64,000 nucleotides of DNA from NCBI RefSeq assembly GCF_932526225.1, contig NC_064048.1, positions 11,353,665 through 11,417,664 on the forward strand. Direction: 5' to 3'. How positions within the stretch are numbered: position 1 is the stretch's first letter; every line of letters starts with the position of its first letter. The notes beneath the pieces were generated by a model. The model made no database searches. It was given only the letters and a program-made list of their open reading frames with translations, and was not told the DNA's origin. The position numbers and the translations under genes were made by a program. Positions 1 to 6,827 of the stretch are shown here, piece by piece. The stretch is from Nematostella vectensis (taxonomy: Eukaryota > Cnidaria > Anthozoa > Actiniaria > Edwardsiidae).

Positions 1-114
1 TGTGTTATTATCTTGGTGCAAAGGAATCTACAGTAGTTTTGTAATCAAATAATTGTTTTACTATTAACACGCTTGTTCTTTCAACCAGTTTGTTGGTCTC
101 ACAAATAGACTTTT

Positions 115-120
115 AATAAA
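115..120 (+). promoter_or_regulatory. AATAAA polyadenylation-like hexamer 1
   Basis: AATAAA within TTTTAATAAACTTG, present in every copy at the same offset. A six-base match in AT-rich DNA is expected often by chance, so use as a signal is unproven. Confidence 0.25.
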
Positions 121-385
121 CTTGTATCCCTCCCCTCTCCACTCATTAAAGGGGCAGCGTCATGGCACTTCGCATGTCTGGAGTCAGTGTTTCTTGTAGG
201 CTTTCAATTGTCTACACACAGTTGAACTTTAATAGTTGTCAATGCTTTGTTAAAATAATATTCGATATTTTACTGAATTTTTATTGACAGTTTGTGGGCA
301 TTTCCTTTGAATTTAAGTCTTCCACATGGACCAAAGGCTCTTAGGTCAGAATTGGAATTTGACTGAAATTCATTGTGTCCTGGCC

Positions 386-408
386 GGAGAGCTATTGCAA
401 AGCTCTTC
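386..408 (+). other. Hairpin: 8-bp stem, 7-nt loop
   Basis: AGAGCT (388-393) pairs perfectly with AGCTCT (401-406) around the loop ATTGCAA. G387 with T407 (a wobble pair in RNA) and G386 with C408 extend the stem. The G-U pair forms only in a plus-strand RNA. The stem bases are unchanged in the copies I compared, while CCTGGCC/CCTTGCC variation lies just upstream. It is not the histone 3' stem-loop, which has a four-base loop and different stem. Confidence 0.5.
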
Positions 409-469
409 ATCACACTGCACTTTTAAGCATATTCTATGTATGCTTCTTTTTACAAAATGTACCCCTCCT

Positions 470-475
470 AATAAA
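470..475 (+). promoter_or_regulatory. AATAAA polyadenylation-like hexamer 2
   Basis: AATAAA in CCTAATAAAACATT. Copies 4, 5, 17 and 21 change the following C to A but keep the hexamer. Function is not shown. Confidence 0.25.
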
Positions 476-515
476 ACATTAAAGATCACATAACTTGTTT
501 ACTTCCTCGACTTTT

Positions 516-542
516 TGCTTTTTATTTTTGTTCTCTTACTAG
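516..542 (+). promoter_or_regulatory. Splice-acceptor-like pyrimidine tract and AG
   Basis: A T-rich tract of about 25 nt ends in CTCTTACTAG followed by G at 543, a good match to the eukaryotic 3' splice-site consensus. No exon can be confirmed downstream. Copy 21 changes the first base after the AG to A, and copy 33 has GGG after CTA. Confidence 0.3.
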
Positions 543-570
543 GAAAATATCGAATACAAATAATCAGTAA

Positions 571-595
571 AGCTAGCAAGCTCATTTTGCTAGCT
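571..595. repeat. Perfect 9-bp inverted repeat, 7-nt loop
   Basis: AGCTAGCAA (571-579) is exactly complementary to TTGCTAGCT (587-595), with GCTCATT between them. It is conserved in all copies except copy 24, where one arm reads TTGCAAGCT. It directly abuts the TATA-like box. Confidence 0.6.
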
Positions 596-596
596 G

Positions 597-604
597 TATA
601 TAAT
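597..604 (+). promoter_or_regulatory. TATA-like box TATATAAT
   Basis: TATATAAT lies two bases right of the inverted repeat, in GTATATAATGCATATC. If used on the plus strand, transcription would begin near 625-635, and the A tract at 718 would follow within about 90 nt. This is motif evidence only. Confidence 0.25.
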
Positions 605-712
605 GCATATCAAGCCTGTATCTTTAGTATCCTGGATCAGGTAGACGAACCTATGTCACACCACTTTTTTGATGAGTATTATAAAAAAATACTAAAAAAC
701 GTTATCTTGAAC

Positions 713-717
<5 letters not shown>

Positions 718-751
<34 letters not shown>
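718..751 (+). repeat. A tract, variable between copies
   Basis: 34 A in copy 1. In other copies it is 12 to 32 A at the same place, joined to the next module by C, CC or TTC before ATAGAG. It is the main source of unit length variation. Copies 34-36 carry C interruptions. On the minus strand it is a long T run directly after the tRNA-like motif. Confidence 0.95.
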
Positions 752-753
<2 letters not shown>

Positions 754-765
754 GAGAAAAAAAAA
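718..765 (-). terminator. T-run terminator candidate for a polymerase III transcript
   Basis: Read on the minus strand, the T-arm-like motif is followed within about ten bases by nine T (765-757), then CTCTA, then a T run of 34. RNA polymerase III terminates at runs of four or more T in the non-template strand. The run is present in every copy, with copy 30 interrupted in the first stretch. Confidence 0.4.
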
Positions 766-766
766 G

Positions 767-835
767 GCCATTGGCCTGGGATCGAACCCGGCCTAAAGAA
801 CAAAACGGAAACCATACATACGGATTACCCAATCG
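767..835 (-). ncRNA. Degenerate tRNA-like fold (T arm plus acceptor-like stem)
   Basis: Minus-strand CGATTGG (835-829) can pair at six of seven positions with CCAATGG (774-768), which lies exactly where the acceptor 3' strand should follow the T arm; C767 would be the discriminator. The enclosed length of about 68 nt is close to a tRNA. The T arm is good, but no proper D arm or anticodon arm is visible, and the acceptor pairing competes with the hairpin at 817-840. It is therefore at most a decayed tRNA relic or a tRNA-like end, not a working tRNA. Confidence 0.25.
775..791 (-). promoter_or_regulatory. B box / tRNA T-arm motif
   Basis: The minus strand reads CCGGG TTCGATC CCAGG. The seven-base loop TTCGATC matches the tRNA T-loop consensus (T54 T55 C56 R57 A58), and GGTTCGATCCC (788-778) matches the polymerase III B box GGTTCGANNCC. 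Four of five stem pairs form, with one G-A mismatch; two further G-C pairs extend it (773-793). Copy 20 alters one B-box G, and copy 23 changes a tolerated position. Confidence 0.55.
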
Positions 836-840
836 GTATG
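817..840. other. Hairpin: 10-bp stem with one mismatch, ACCC loop
   Basis: CATACGGATT (817-826) pairs with AATCGGTATG (831-840) around ACCC, with a single G-G mismatch (G822/G835). On the minus strand the same element is CATACCGATT-GGGT-AATCCGTATG. It is retained in the copies examined and overlaps the 5' strand of the tRNA-like acceptor pairing, so the two folds exclude each other. Confidence 0.5.
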
Positions 841-990
841 GCAGCACAAGGCTTTTACGGAAGGCTGTAAAGAACCCGAAGGCCCCAAGCACCGATATTT
901 CCGGCGAATATGCTGTACAACACTCTTGCAAGGTATTCCAACCCGCGCATTAATGGGGAGGACAATAACCAGGATCCCAGGCCTGTAATA

Positions 991-1001
991 CGGTTACGCC
1001 A
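991..1001 (-). promoter_or_regulatory. A-box-like match, distant from the B box
   Basis: Minus-strand TGGCGTAACCG fits the A-box pattern TRGYNNANNNG. It lies 213 bases upstream of the B box, far more than the 30-60 usual in tRNA genes, though split promoters of about this spacing exist (yeast SNR6). A poorer B-box-like GGTTATTGTCC lies 31 bases downstream at 970-960. Copy 8 mutates the site. Chance occurrence is quite possible. Confidence 0.2.
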
Positions 1002-1138
1002 CGCACAGCTCGCTGAGATATAGGATGAAAAAAAATACAGGTCTATGTGGGCGTTTTGGGTCCCTTGGGGGCTCGCTATGTCGGCGTGGCATCGTAACGC
1101 ACGCGGGCGCATTGTCTTTTATTGTGTACAGAATGTCT

Positions 1139-1211
1139 CTGTCGTTTTTTGCTTTACTTTTAGTTTTGCTTTATTTTTATTATTATTTTTTTTTAGTCTT
1201 TTTATTTGCAG
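1139..1211 (+). other. T-rich tract with two acceptor-like AG ends
   Basis: An almost pure T-rich stretch that ends first at TTTTTTTTTAG (AG at 1195-1196) and then at TTTATTTGCAG (AG at 1210-1211). Both look like 3' splice sites. The T run varies from eight to ten between copies, and one TTA triplet is lost in copy 3. Frames crossing it encode strings of Phe, Leu and Tyr that shift frame between copies, so they are not taken as genes. Confidence 0.5.
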
Positions 1212-1231
1212 TTCTATGTACAGTATTTGAC

Positions 1232-1241
1232 CATAGCTATG
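1232..1241. repeat. 10-bp palindrome CATAGCTATG
   Basis: A perfect dyad within GACCATAGCTATGATAAC. No known binding protein is assigned. Confidence 0.4.
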
Positions 1242-1259
1242 ATAACAATTTTTCAAAAT

Positions 1260-1299
1260 TATTGTAACCAACTATTGTAACCAATTATCGCAAACCAAC
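1260..1299 (+). repeat. Three short tandem subrepeats of 13-14 bp
   Basis: TATTGTAACCAAC (1260-1272), TATTGTAACCAAT (1273-1285) and TATCGCAAACCAAC (1286-1299) are adjacent direct repeats; the first two differ only in the last base. The second contains a CCAAT pentamer. Copies 13 and 15 change the first to AATTGTAACC, and copy 4 has TATTGCAAACC in the third. Confidence 0.6.
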
Positions 1300-1344
1300 T
1301 TGACTGCAAAACACTATTAGACATTTCTTTCATGTGACTGCGAA

Positions 1345-1358
1345 GTTGACATGTCAAC
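1345..1358. repeat. 14-bp perfect palindrome GTTGACATGTCAAC
   Basis: A complete dyad with no spacer, typical in form of a homodimeric DNA-binding site. It is retained in all copies except 10 and 11, which read GACATGCCAAC. No factor can be named from sequence alone. Confidence 0.5.
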
Positions 1359-1416
1359 ATCTAGAGGGGCTTCACCCAACAAGGAATCATGGGGGACCAT
1401 GAAAGCACGGTGTCGC

Positions 1417-1428
1417 GGAAAATTTTCC
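1417..1428. repeat. 12-bp palindrome GGAAAATTTTCC
   Basis: A perfect dyad inside the GC-richer stretch 1360-1545. No function can be assigned. Confidence 0.4.
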
Positions 1429-1556
1429 TGCCCCATTTATCAGGAACATCTGTGCAGCCGATGCCCTTAGTTGGATGGGGTGCACAGGTGCTTTGGGTAT
1501 GGCCCTGTAGATGGCACAGTGACCACAAGATGTATCTGAATGAAACTGTATACTTA

Positions 1557-1570
1557 TTTAAAATTTTAAA
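1557..1570. repeat. 14-bp AT-only palindrome TTTAAAATTTTAAA
   Basis: A perfect dyad made only of A and T, six bases left of the donor-like motif. It is expected fairly often in AT-rich DNA. Confidence 0.35.
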
Positions 1571-1575
1571 AACAT

Positions 1576-1581
1576 GTGAGT
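1576..1581 (+). promoter_or_regulatory. Splice-donor-like GTGAGT
   Basis: ACAT/GTGAGTG matches the 5' splice-site consensus. Copy 10 has GTAAGT, an even better match. The next acceptor-like site on the plus strand with a long pyrimidine tract is about 680 bases on, in the following copy. On the opposite strand GTAAGTAA just downstream is also donor-like, so motif evidence alone is weak. Confidence 0.25.
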
Positions 1582-1631
1582 GTTACTTACTTAGTTACAG
1601 TAGTTCTTTTGAATATTATTATTTACGTGTA

Positions 1632-1711
1632 TAATTTAGATGAGTAATAAATACTTCTCATTTGTCTCGTAGAGCTCGTATCGTTCCTCCTAAATAACAA
1701 ACAAAATAATG
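1632..1711 (+). other. Right end of the unit with third AATAAA (1646-1651)
   Basis: AATAAA in GAGTAATAAATACTTC is followed within 15-25 bases by TTTGTCTCG, a T/G-rich stretch as expected after a cleavage site. It would be a reasonable 3' end for a transcript of the 1360-1640 region. Nothing else is recognised up to the next unit start. Confidence 0.3.
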
Positions 1712-2423
1712 TGTGTTATTATCTTGGTGCAAAGGAATCTACAGTAGTTTTGTAATCAAATAATTGTTTTACTATTAACACGCTTGTTCTTTCAACCAGT
1801 TTGATGGTCTCACAAATAGACTTTTAATAAACTTGTATCCCTCCCCTCTCCACTCATTAAAGGGGCAGCGTCATGGCACTGCGCATGTCTGGAGTCAGTG
1901 TTTCTTGTAGGCTTTCAATTGTCTACACACAGTTGAACTTTAATAGTTGTCAATGCTTTGTTAAAATAATATTCGATATTTTACTGAATGTTTATTGACA
2001 GTTTGTGGGCATTTCCTTTGAATTTAAGTCTTCCACATGGACCAAAGGCTCTTAGGTTAACATTAGAATTTGACTGAAATTCATTGTGTCCTGGCCGGAG
2101 AGCTATTGCAAAGCTCTTCATCACACTGCACTTTTAAGCATATTCTATGTATGCTTCTTTGTACAAAATGTACCCCTCCTAATAAAACATTAAAGATCAC
2201 ATAACTTGTTTACTTCCTCGACTCTTTGCTTTTTATTTTTGTTCTCTTACTAGGAAAATATCGAATACAAATAATCAGTAAAGCTAGCAAGCTCATTTTG
2301 CTAGCTGTATATAATGCATATCAAGCCTGTATCTTTAGTATCCTGGATCAGGTAGACGAACCTATGTCACACCACTTTTTTGATGAGTATTATAAAAAAA
2401 TACTAAAAAACGTTATCTTGAAC

Positions 2424-2455
<32 letters not shown>

Positions 2456-3416
2456 CATAGAGAAAAAAAAAGGCCATTGGCCTGGGATCGAACCCGGCCT
2501 AAAGAACAAAACGGAAACCATACATACGGATTACCCAATCGGTATGGCAACACAAGGCTTTTACGGAAGGCTGTAAAGAACCCGAAGGCCCCAAGCACCG
2601 ATATTTCCGGCGAATATGCTGTACAACACTCTTGCAAGGTATTCCAACCCGCGCATTAATGGGGAGGACAATAACCAGGATCCCAGGCCTGTAATACGGT
2701 TACGCCACGCACAGCTCGCTGAGATATAGGATGAAAAAAAATACAGGTCTATGTGGGCGTTTTGGGTCCCTTGGGGCTCGCTATGTCGGCGTGGCATCGT
2801 AACGCACGCGGGCGCATTGTCTTTTATTGTGTACAGAATGTCTCTGTCGTTTTTTGCTTTACTTTTAGTTTTGCTTTATTTTTATTATTATTTTTTTTTA
2901 GTCTTTTTATTTGCAGTTCTATGTACAGTATTTGACCATAGCTATGATAACAATTTTTCAAAATTATTGTAACCAACTATTGTAACCAATTATCGCAAAC
3001 CAACTTGACTGCAAAACACTATTAGACATTTCTTTCATGTGACTGCGAAGTTGACATGTCAACATCTAGAGGGGCTTCACCCAACAAGGAATCATGGGGG
3101 ACCATGAAAGCACGGTGTCGCGGAAAATTTTCCTGCCCCATTTATCAGGAACATCTGTGCAGCCGATGCCCTTAGTTGGATGGGGTGCACAGGTGCTTTG
3201 GGTATGGCCCTGTAGATGGCACAGTGACCACAAGATGTATCTGAATGAAACTGTATACTTATTTAAAATTTTAAAAACATGTGAGTGTTACTTACTTAGT
3301 TACAGTAGTTCTTTTGAATATTATTATTTACGTGTATAATTTAGATGAGTAATAAATACTTCTCATTTGTCTCGTAGAGCTCGTATCGTTCCTCCTAAAT
3401 AACAAACAAAATAATG
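1712..3416 (+). repeat. Repeat copy 2 (1705 bp)
   Basis: A tract of 27 followed by CATAG. Private changes are TTTGATGGTC near 1802, GGTTAACATT near 2054, ATGGCAACAC near 2543, and loss of one G in the run near 2774 (CTTGGGGCTC). The last change shifts every reading frame crossing it. Confidence 0.95.
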
Positions 3417-4128
3417 TGTGTTATTATCTTGGTGCAAAGGAATCTACAGTAGTTTTGTAATCAAATAATTGTTTTACTATTAACACGCTTGTTCTTTCAA
3501 CCAGTTTGTTGGTCTCACAAATAGACTTTTAATAAACTTGTATCCCTCCCCTCTCCACTCATTAAAGGGGCAGCGTCATGGCACTGCGCATGTCTGGAGT
3601 CAGTGTTTCTTGTAGGCTTTCAATTGTCTACACACAGTTGAACTTTAATAGTTGTCAATGCTTTGTTAAAATAATATTCGATATTTTACTGAATGTTTAT
3701 TGACAGTTTGTGGGCATTTCCTTTGAATTTAAGTCTTCCACATGGACCAAAGGCTCTTAGGTCAACATTAGAATTTGACTGAAATTCATTGTGTCCTGGC
3801 CGGAGAGCTATTGCAAAGCTCTTCATCACACTGCACTTTTAAGCATATTCTATGTATGCTTCTTTGTACAAAATGTACCCCTCCTAATAAAACATTAAAG
3901 ATCACATAACTTGTTTACTTCCTCGACTCTTTGCTTTTTATTTTTGTTCTCTTACTAGGAAAATATCGAATACAAATAATCAGTAAAGCTAGCAAGCTCA
4001 TTTTGCTAGCTGTATATAATGCATATCAAGCCTGTATCTTTAGTATCCTGGATCAGGTAGACGAACCTATGTCACACCACTTTTTTGATGAGTATTATAA
4101 AAAAATACTAAAAAACGTTATCTTGAAC

Positions 4129-4164
<36 letters not shown>

Positions 4165-5122
4165 ATAGAGAAAAAAAAAGCCCATTGGCCTGGGATCGAA
4201 CCCGGCCTAAAGAACAAAACGGAAACCATACATACGGATTACCCAATCGGTATGGCAGCACAAGGCTTTTACGGAAGGCTGTAAAGAACCCGAAGGCCCC
4301 AAGCACCGATATTTCCGGCGAATATGCTGTACAACACTCTTGCAAGGTATTCCAACCCGCGCATTAATGGGGAGGACAATAACCAGGATCCCAGGCCTGT
4401 AATACGGTTACGCCACGCACAGCTCGCTGAGATATAGGATGAAAAAAAATACAGGTCTATGTGGGCGTTTTGGGTCCCTTGGGGGCTCGCTATGTCGGCG
4501 TGGCATCGTAACGCACGCGGGCGCATTGTCTTTTATTGTGTACAGAATGTCTCTGTCGTTTTTTGCTTTACTTTTAGTTTTGCTTTATTTTTATTATTTT
4601 TTTTTAGTCTTTTTATTTGCAGTTCTATGTACAGTATTTGACCATAGCTATGATAACAATTTTTCAAAATTATTGTAACCAACTATTGTAACCAATTATC
4701 GCAAACCAACTTGACTGCAAAACACTATTAGACATTTCTTTCATGTGACTGCGAAGTTGACATGTCAACATCTAGAGGGGCTTCACCCAACAAGGAATCA
4801 TGGGGGACCATGAAAGCACGGTGTCGCGGAAAATTTTCCTGCCCCATTTATCAGGAACATCTGTGCAGCCGATGCCCTTAGTTGGATGGGGTGCACAGGT
4901 GCTTTGGGTATGGCCCTGTAGATGGCACAGTGACCACAAGATGTATCTGAATGAAACTGTATACTTATTTAAAATTTTAAAAACATGTGAGTGTTACTTA
5001 CTTAGTTACAGTAGTTTTTTTGAATATTATTATTTACGTGTATAATTTAGATGAGTAATAAATACTTCTCATTTGTCTCGTAGAGCTCGTATCGTTCCTC
5101 CTAAATAACAAACAAAATAATG
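3417..5122 (+). repeat. Repeat copy 3 (1706 bp)
   Basis: A tract of 30 followed by CATAG. The T-rich tract near 4590 lacks one TTA triplet. GCCCATTGG replaces GGCCATTGG near 4180, and a C-to-T near 5017 changes Ser to Phe in the small ORF. Confidence 0.95.
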
Positions 5123-5834
5123 TGTGTTATTATCTTGGTGCAAAGGAATCTACAGTAGTTTTGTAATCAAATAATTGTTTTACTATTAACACGCTTGTTC
5201 TTTCAACCAGTTTGTTGGTCTCACAAATAGACTTTTAATAAACTTGTATCCCTCCCCTCTCCACTCATTAAAGGGGCAGCGTCATGGCACTGCGCATGTC
5301 TGGAGTCAGTGTTTCTTGTAGGCTTTCAATTGTCTACACACAGTTGAACTTTAATAGTTGTCAATGCTTTGTTAAAATAATATTCGATATTTTACTGAAT
5401 GTTTATTGACAGTTTGTGGGCATTTCCTTTGAATTTAAGTCTTCCACATGGACCAAAGGCTCTTAGGTCAACATTAGAATTTGACTGAAATTCATTGTGT
5501 CCTGGCCGGAGAGCTATTGCAAAGCTCTTCATCACACTGCACTTTTAAGCATATTCTATGTATGCTTCTTTGTACAAAATGTACCCCTCCTAATAAAAAA
5601 TTAAAGATCACATAACTTGTTTACTTCCTCGACTCTTTGCTTTTTATTTTTGTTCTCTTACTAGGAAAATATCGAATACAAATAATCAGTAAAGCTAGCA
5701 AGCTCATTTTGCTAGCTGTATATAATGCATATCAAGCCTGTATCTTTAGTATCCTGGATCAGGTAGACGAACCTATGTCACACCACTTTTTTGATGAGTA
5801 TTATAAAAAAATACTAAAAAACGTTATCTTGAAC

Positions 5835-5865
<31 letters not shown>

Positions 5866-6827
5866 CCATAGAGAAAAAAAAGGCCATTGGCCTGGGATCG
5901 AACCCGGCCTAAAGAACAAAACGGAAACCATACATACGGATTACCCAATCGGTATGGCAGCACAAGGCTTTTACGGAAGGCTGTAAAGAACCCGAAGGCC
6001 CCAAGCACCGATATTTCCGGCGAATATGCTGTACAACACTCTTGCAAGGTATTCCAACCCGCGCATTAATGGGGAGGACAATAACCAGGATCCCAGGCCT
6101 GTGATACGGTTACGCCACGCACAGCTCGCTGAGATATAGGATGAAAAAAAATACAGGTCTATGTGGGCGTTTTGGGTCCCTTGGGGGCTTGCTATGTCGG
6201 CGTGGCATCGTAACGCACGCGGGCGCATTGTCTTTTATTGTGTACAGAATGTCTCTGTCGTTTTTTGCTTTACTTTTAGTTTTGCTTTATTTTTATTATT
6301 ATTTTTTTTTAGTCTTTTTATTTGCAGTTCTATGTACAGTATTTGACCATAGCTATGATAACAATTTTTCAAAATTATTGTAACCAACTATTGTAACCAA
6401 TTATTGCAAACCAACTTGACTGCAAAACACTATTAGACATTTCTTTCATGTGACTGCGAAGTTGACATGTCAACATCTAGAGGGGCTTCACCCAACAAGG
6501 AATCATGGGGGACCATGAAAGCACGGTGTCGCGGAAAATTTTCCTGCCCCATTTATCAGGAACATCTGTGCAGCCGATGCCCTTAGTTGGATGGGGTGCA
6601 CAGGTGCTTTGGGTATGGCCCTGTAGATGGCACAGTGACCACAAGATGTATCTGAATGAAATTGTATACTTATTTAAAATTTTAAAAACATGTGAGTGTT
6701 ACTTACTTAGTTACAGTAGTTCTTTTGAATATTATTATTTACGTGTATAATTTAGATGAGTAATAAATACTTCTCATTTGTGTCGTAGAGTTCGTATCGT
6801 TCCTCCTAAATAACAAACAAAATAATG
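5123..6827 (+). repeat. Repeat copy 4 (1705 bp)
   Basis: A tract of 26 followed by CCATAG. It shares AATAAAAAATT (near 5594) with copies 5, 17 and 21, and CTGTGATACGG (near 6099) with copies 17, 18 and 21. Several changes are private, including GGGGCTTGC near 6184, TTATTGCAAACC near 6401, GAAATTGTATAC near 6658 and TGTGTCGTAGAGTTC near 6780. Confidence 0.95.

Larger units (their letters stand above)
1..717. other. AT-rich left part of the unit (copy 1)
   Basis: Non-coding by appearance: stops are frequent in all frames and the only long frame starts at a TTG near 515 and runs into the A tract. It contains two AATAAA motifs, one hairpin, one acceptor-like site and an inverted repeat next to a TATA-like box, each listed separately. 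It ends in TTGAACTGTGT followed by the A tract, which resembles the 3' end of a polyadenylated, retroposed RNA. Confidence 0.6.
766..1112 (-). other. GC- and CpG-richer module with tRNA-like 3' end (possible tRNA-derived SINE or polymerase III gene)
   Basis: The base composition changes sharply from the flanking AT-rich DNA; CpG is dense at 1080-1112. On the minus strand the module runs from the CpG-rich stretch through an A-box-like match (1001-991) and a hairpin to a B-box/T-arm motif (791-775), ending at T runs. All copies keep it almost unchanged. An 85-codon minus-strand frame (1112-855) also spans it, but single-base changes in the A run near 1027-1034 or the G run near 1067 alter it in copies 2, 11, 16, 20, 28 and 30, so it is unlikely to be protein coding. 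I do not recognise a named SINE family. Confidence 0.4.
1389..1634 (+). other. 81-codon ORF, coding status doubtful
   Basis: ATG at 1389 to TAA at 1632-1634. The predicted peptide starts MGDHESTVSRKIF, is Trp-rich in the middle (VGWGAQVLWVWPCRW) and ends in a Tyr/Ser-rich tail; no domain is recognised. It is open in most copies, but copies 17 and 21 lose the ATG, copy 37 has a stop in place of a Trp, and copy 16 reads three codons further. Among changes I saw, amino-acid-altering types (L to P, E to K, T to I, S to F, V to I) outnumber silent ones. That is what drift gives. A consensus donor site inside it (1576) raises the alternative that 1360-1575 is an exon. Confidence 0.15.
1..1711 (+). 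repeat. Repeat copy 1 (1711 bp), most divergent copy
   Basis: Reference copy for the unit map given in the sub-features below. It has more private differences than other copies: CACTTCGCATG near 167, GAATTTTTATTG near 276, GGTCAGAATTGG near 343, TCTTTTTACA near 446, and no C at the end of the A tract (34 A directly followed by TAGAG). The excess suggests that it lies near an array edge or escaped recent homogenisation. Confidence 0.95.

Noticed and set aside
386-408. Histone mRNA 3' stem-loop
   Set aside because: The loop is seven bases, not four, and the conserved GGC stem base and loop sequence are absent.
773-794. Retroviral or LTR-element primer binding site starting TGG
   Set aside because: In a tRNA the CCA end lies well beyond the T arm, after a seven-base acceptor strand. 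Here TGG is only a few bases from the T-loop complement, so it is not a PBS, and no LTRs or polymerase genes are present.
767-835. A functional tRNA gene
   Set aside because: No D arm, no anticodon arm of proper size and no A box at the required place. Only the T arm and a partial acceptor stem are supported.
766-1030. Spliced-leader RNA or U-type snRNA gene
   Set aside because: I found no match to U1, U2, U5 or U6 sequence features, and no Sm site with a following donor in a plausible place. The tRNA-like reading fits better.
855-1112. 85-codon minus-strand ORF found in most copies
   Set aside because: A- or G-run length changes shift or alter its frame in copies 2, 11, 16, 20, 28 and 30. 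It overlaps the tRNA-like module, and there is no recognisable domain.
1025-1267. Hydrophobic 80-codon plus-strand frame that looks like membrane segments
   Set aside because: The Phe/Leu/Tyr string is only the T-rich tract translated, and T-run length differences alter the frame between copies.
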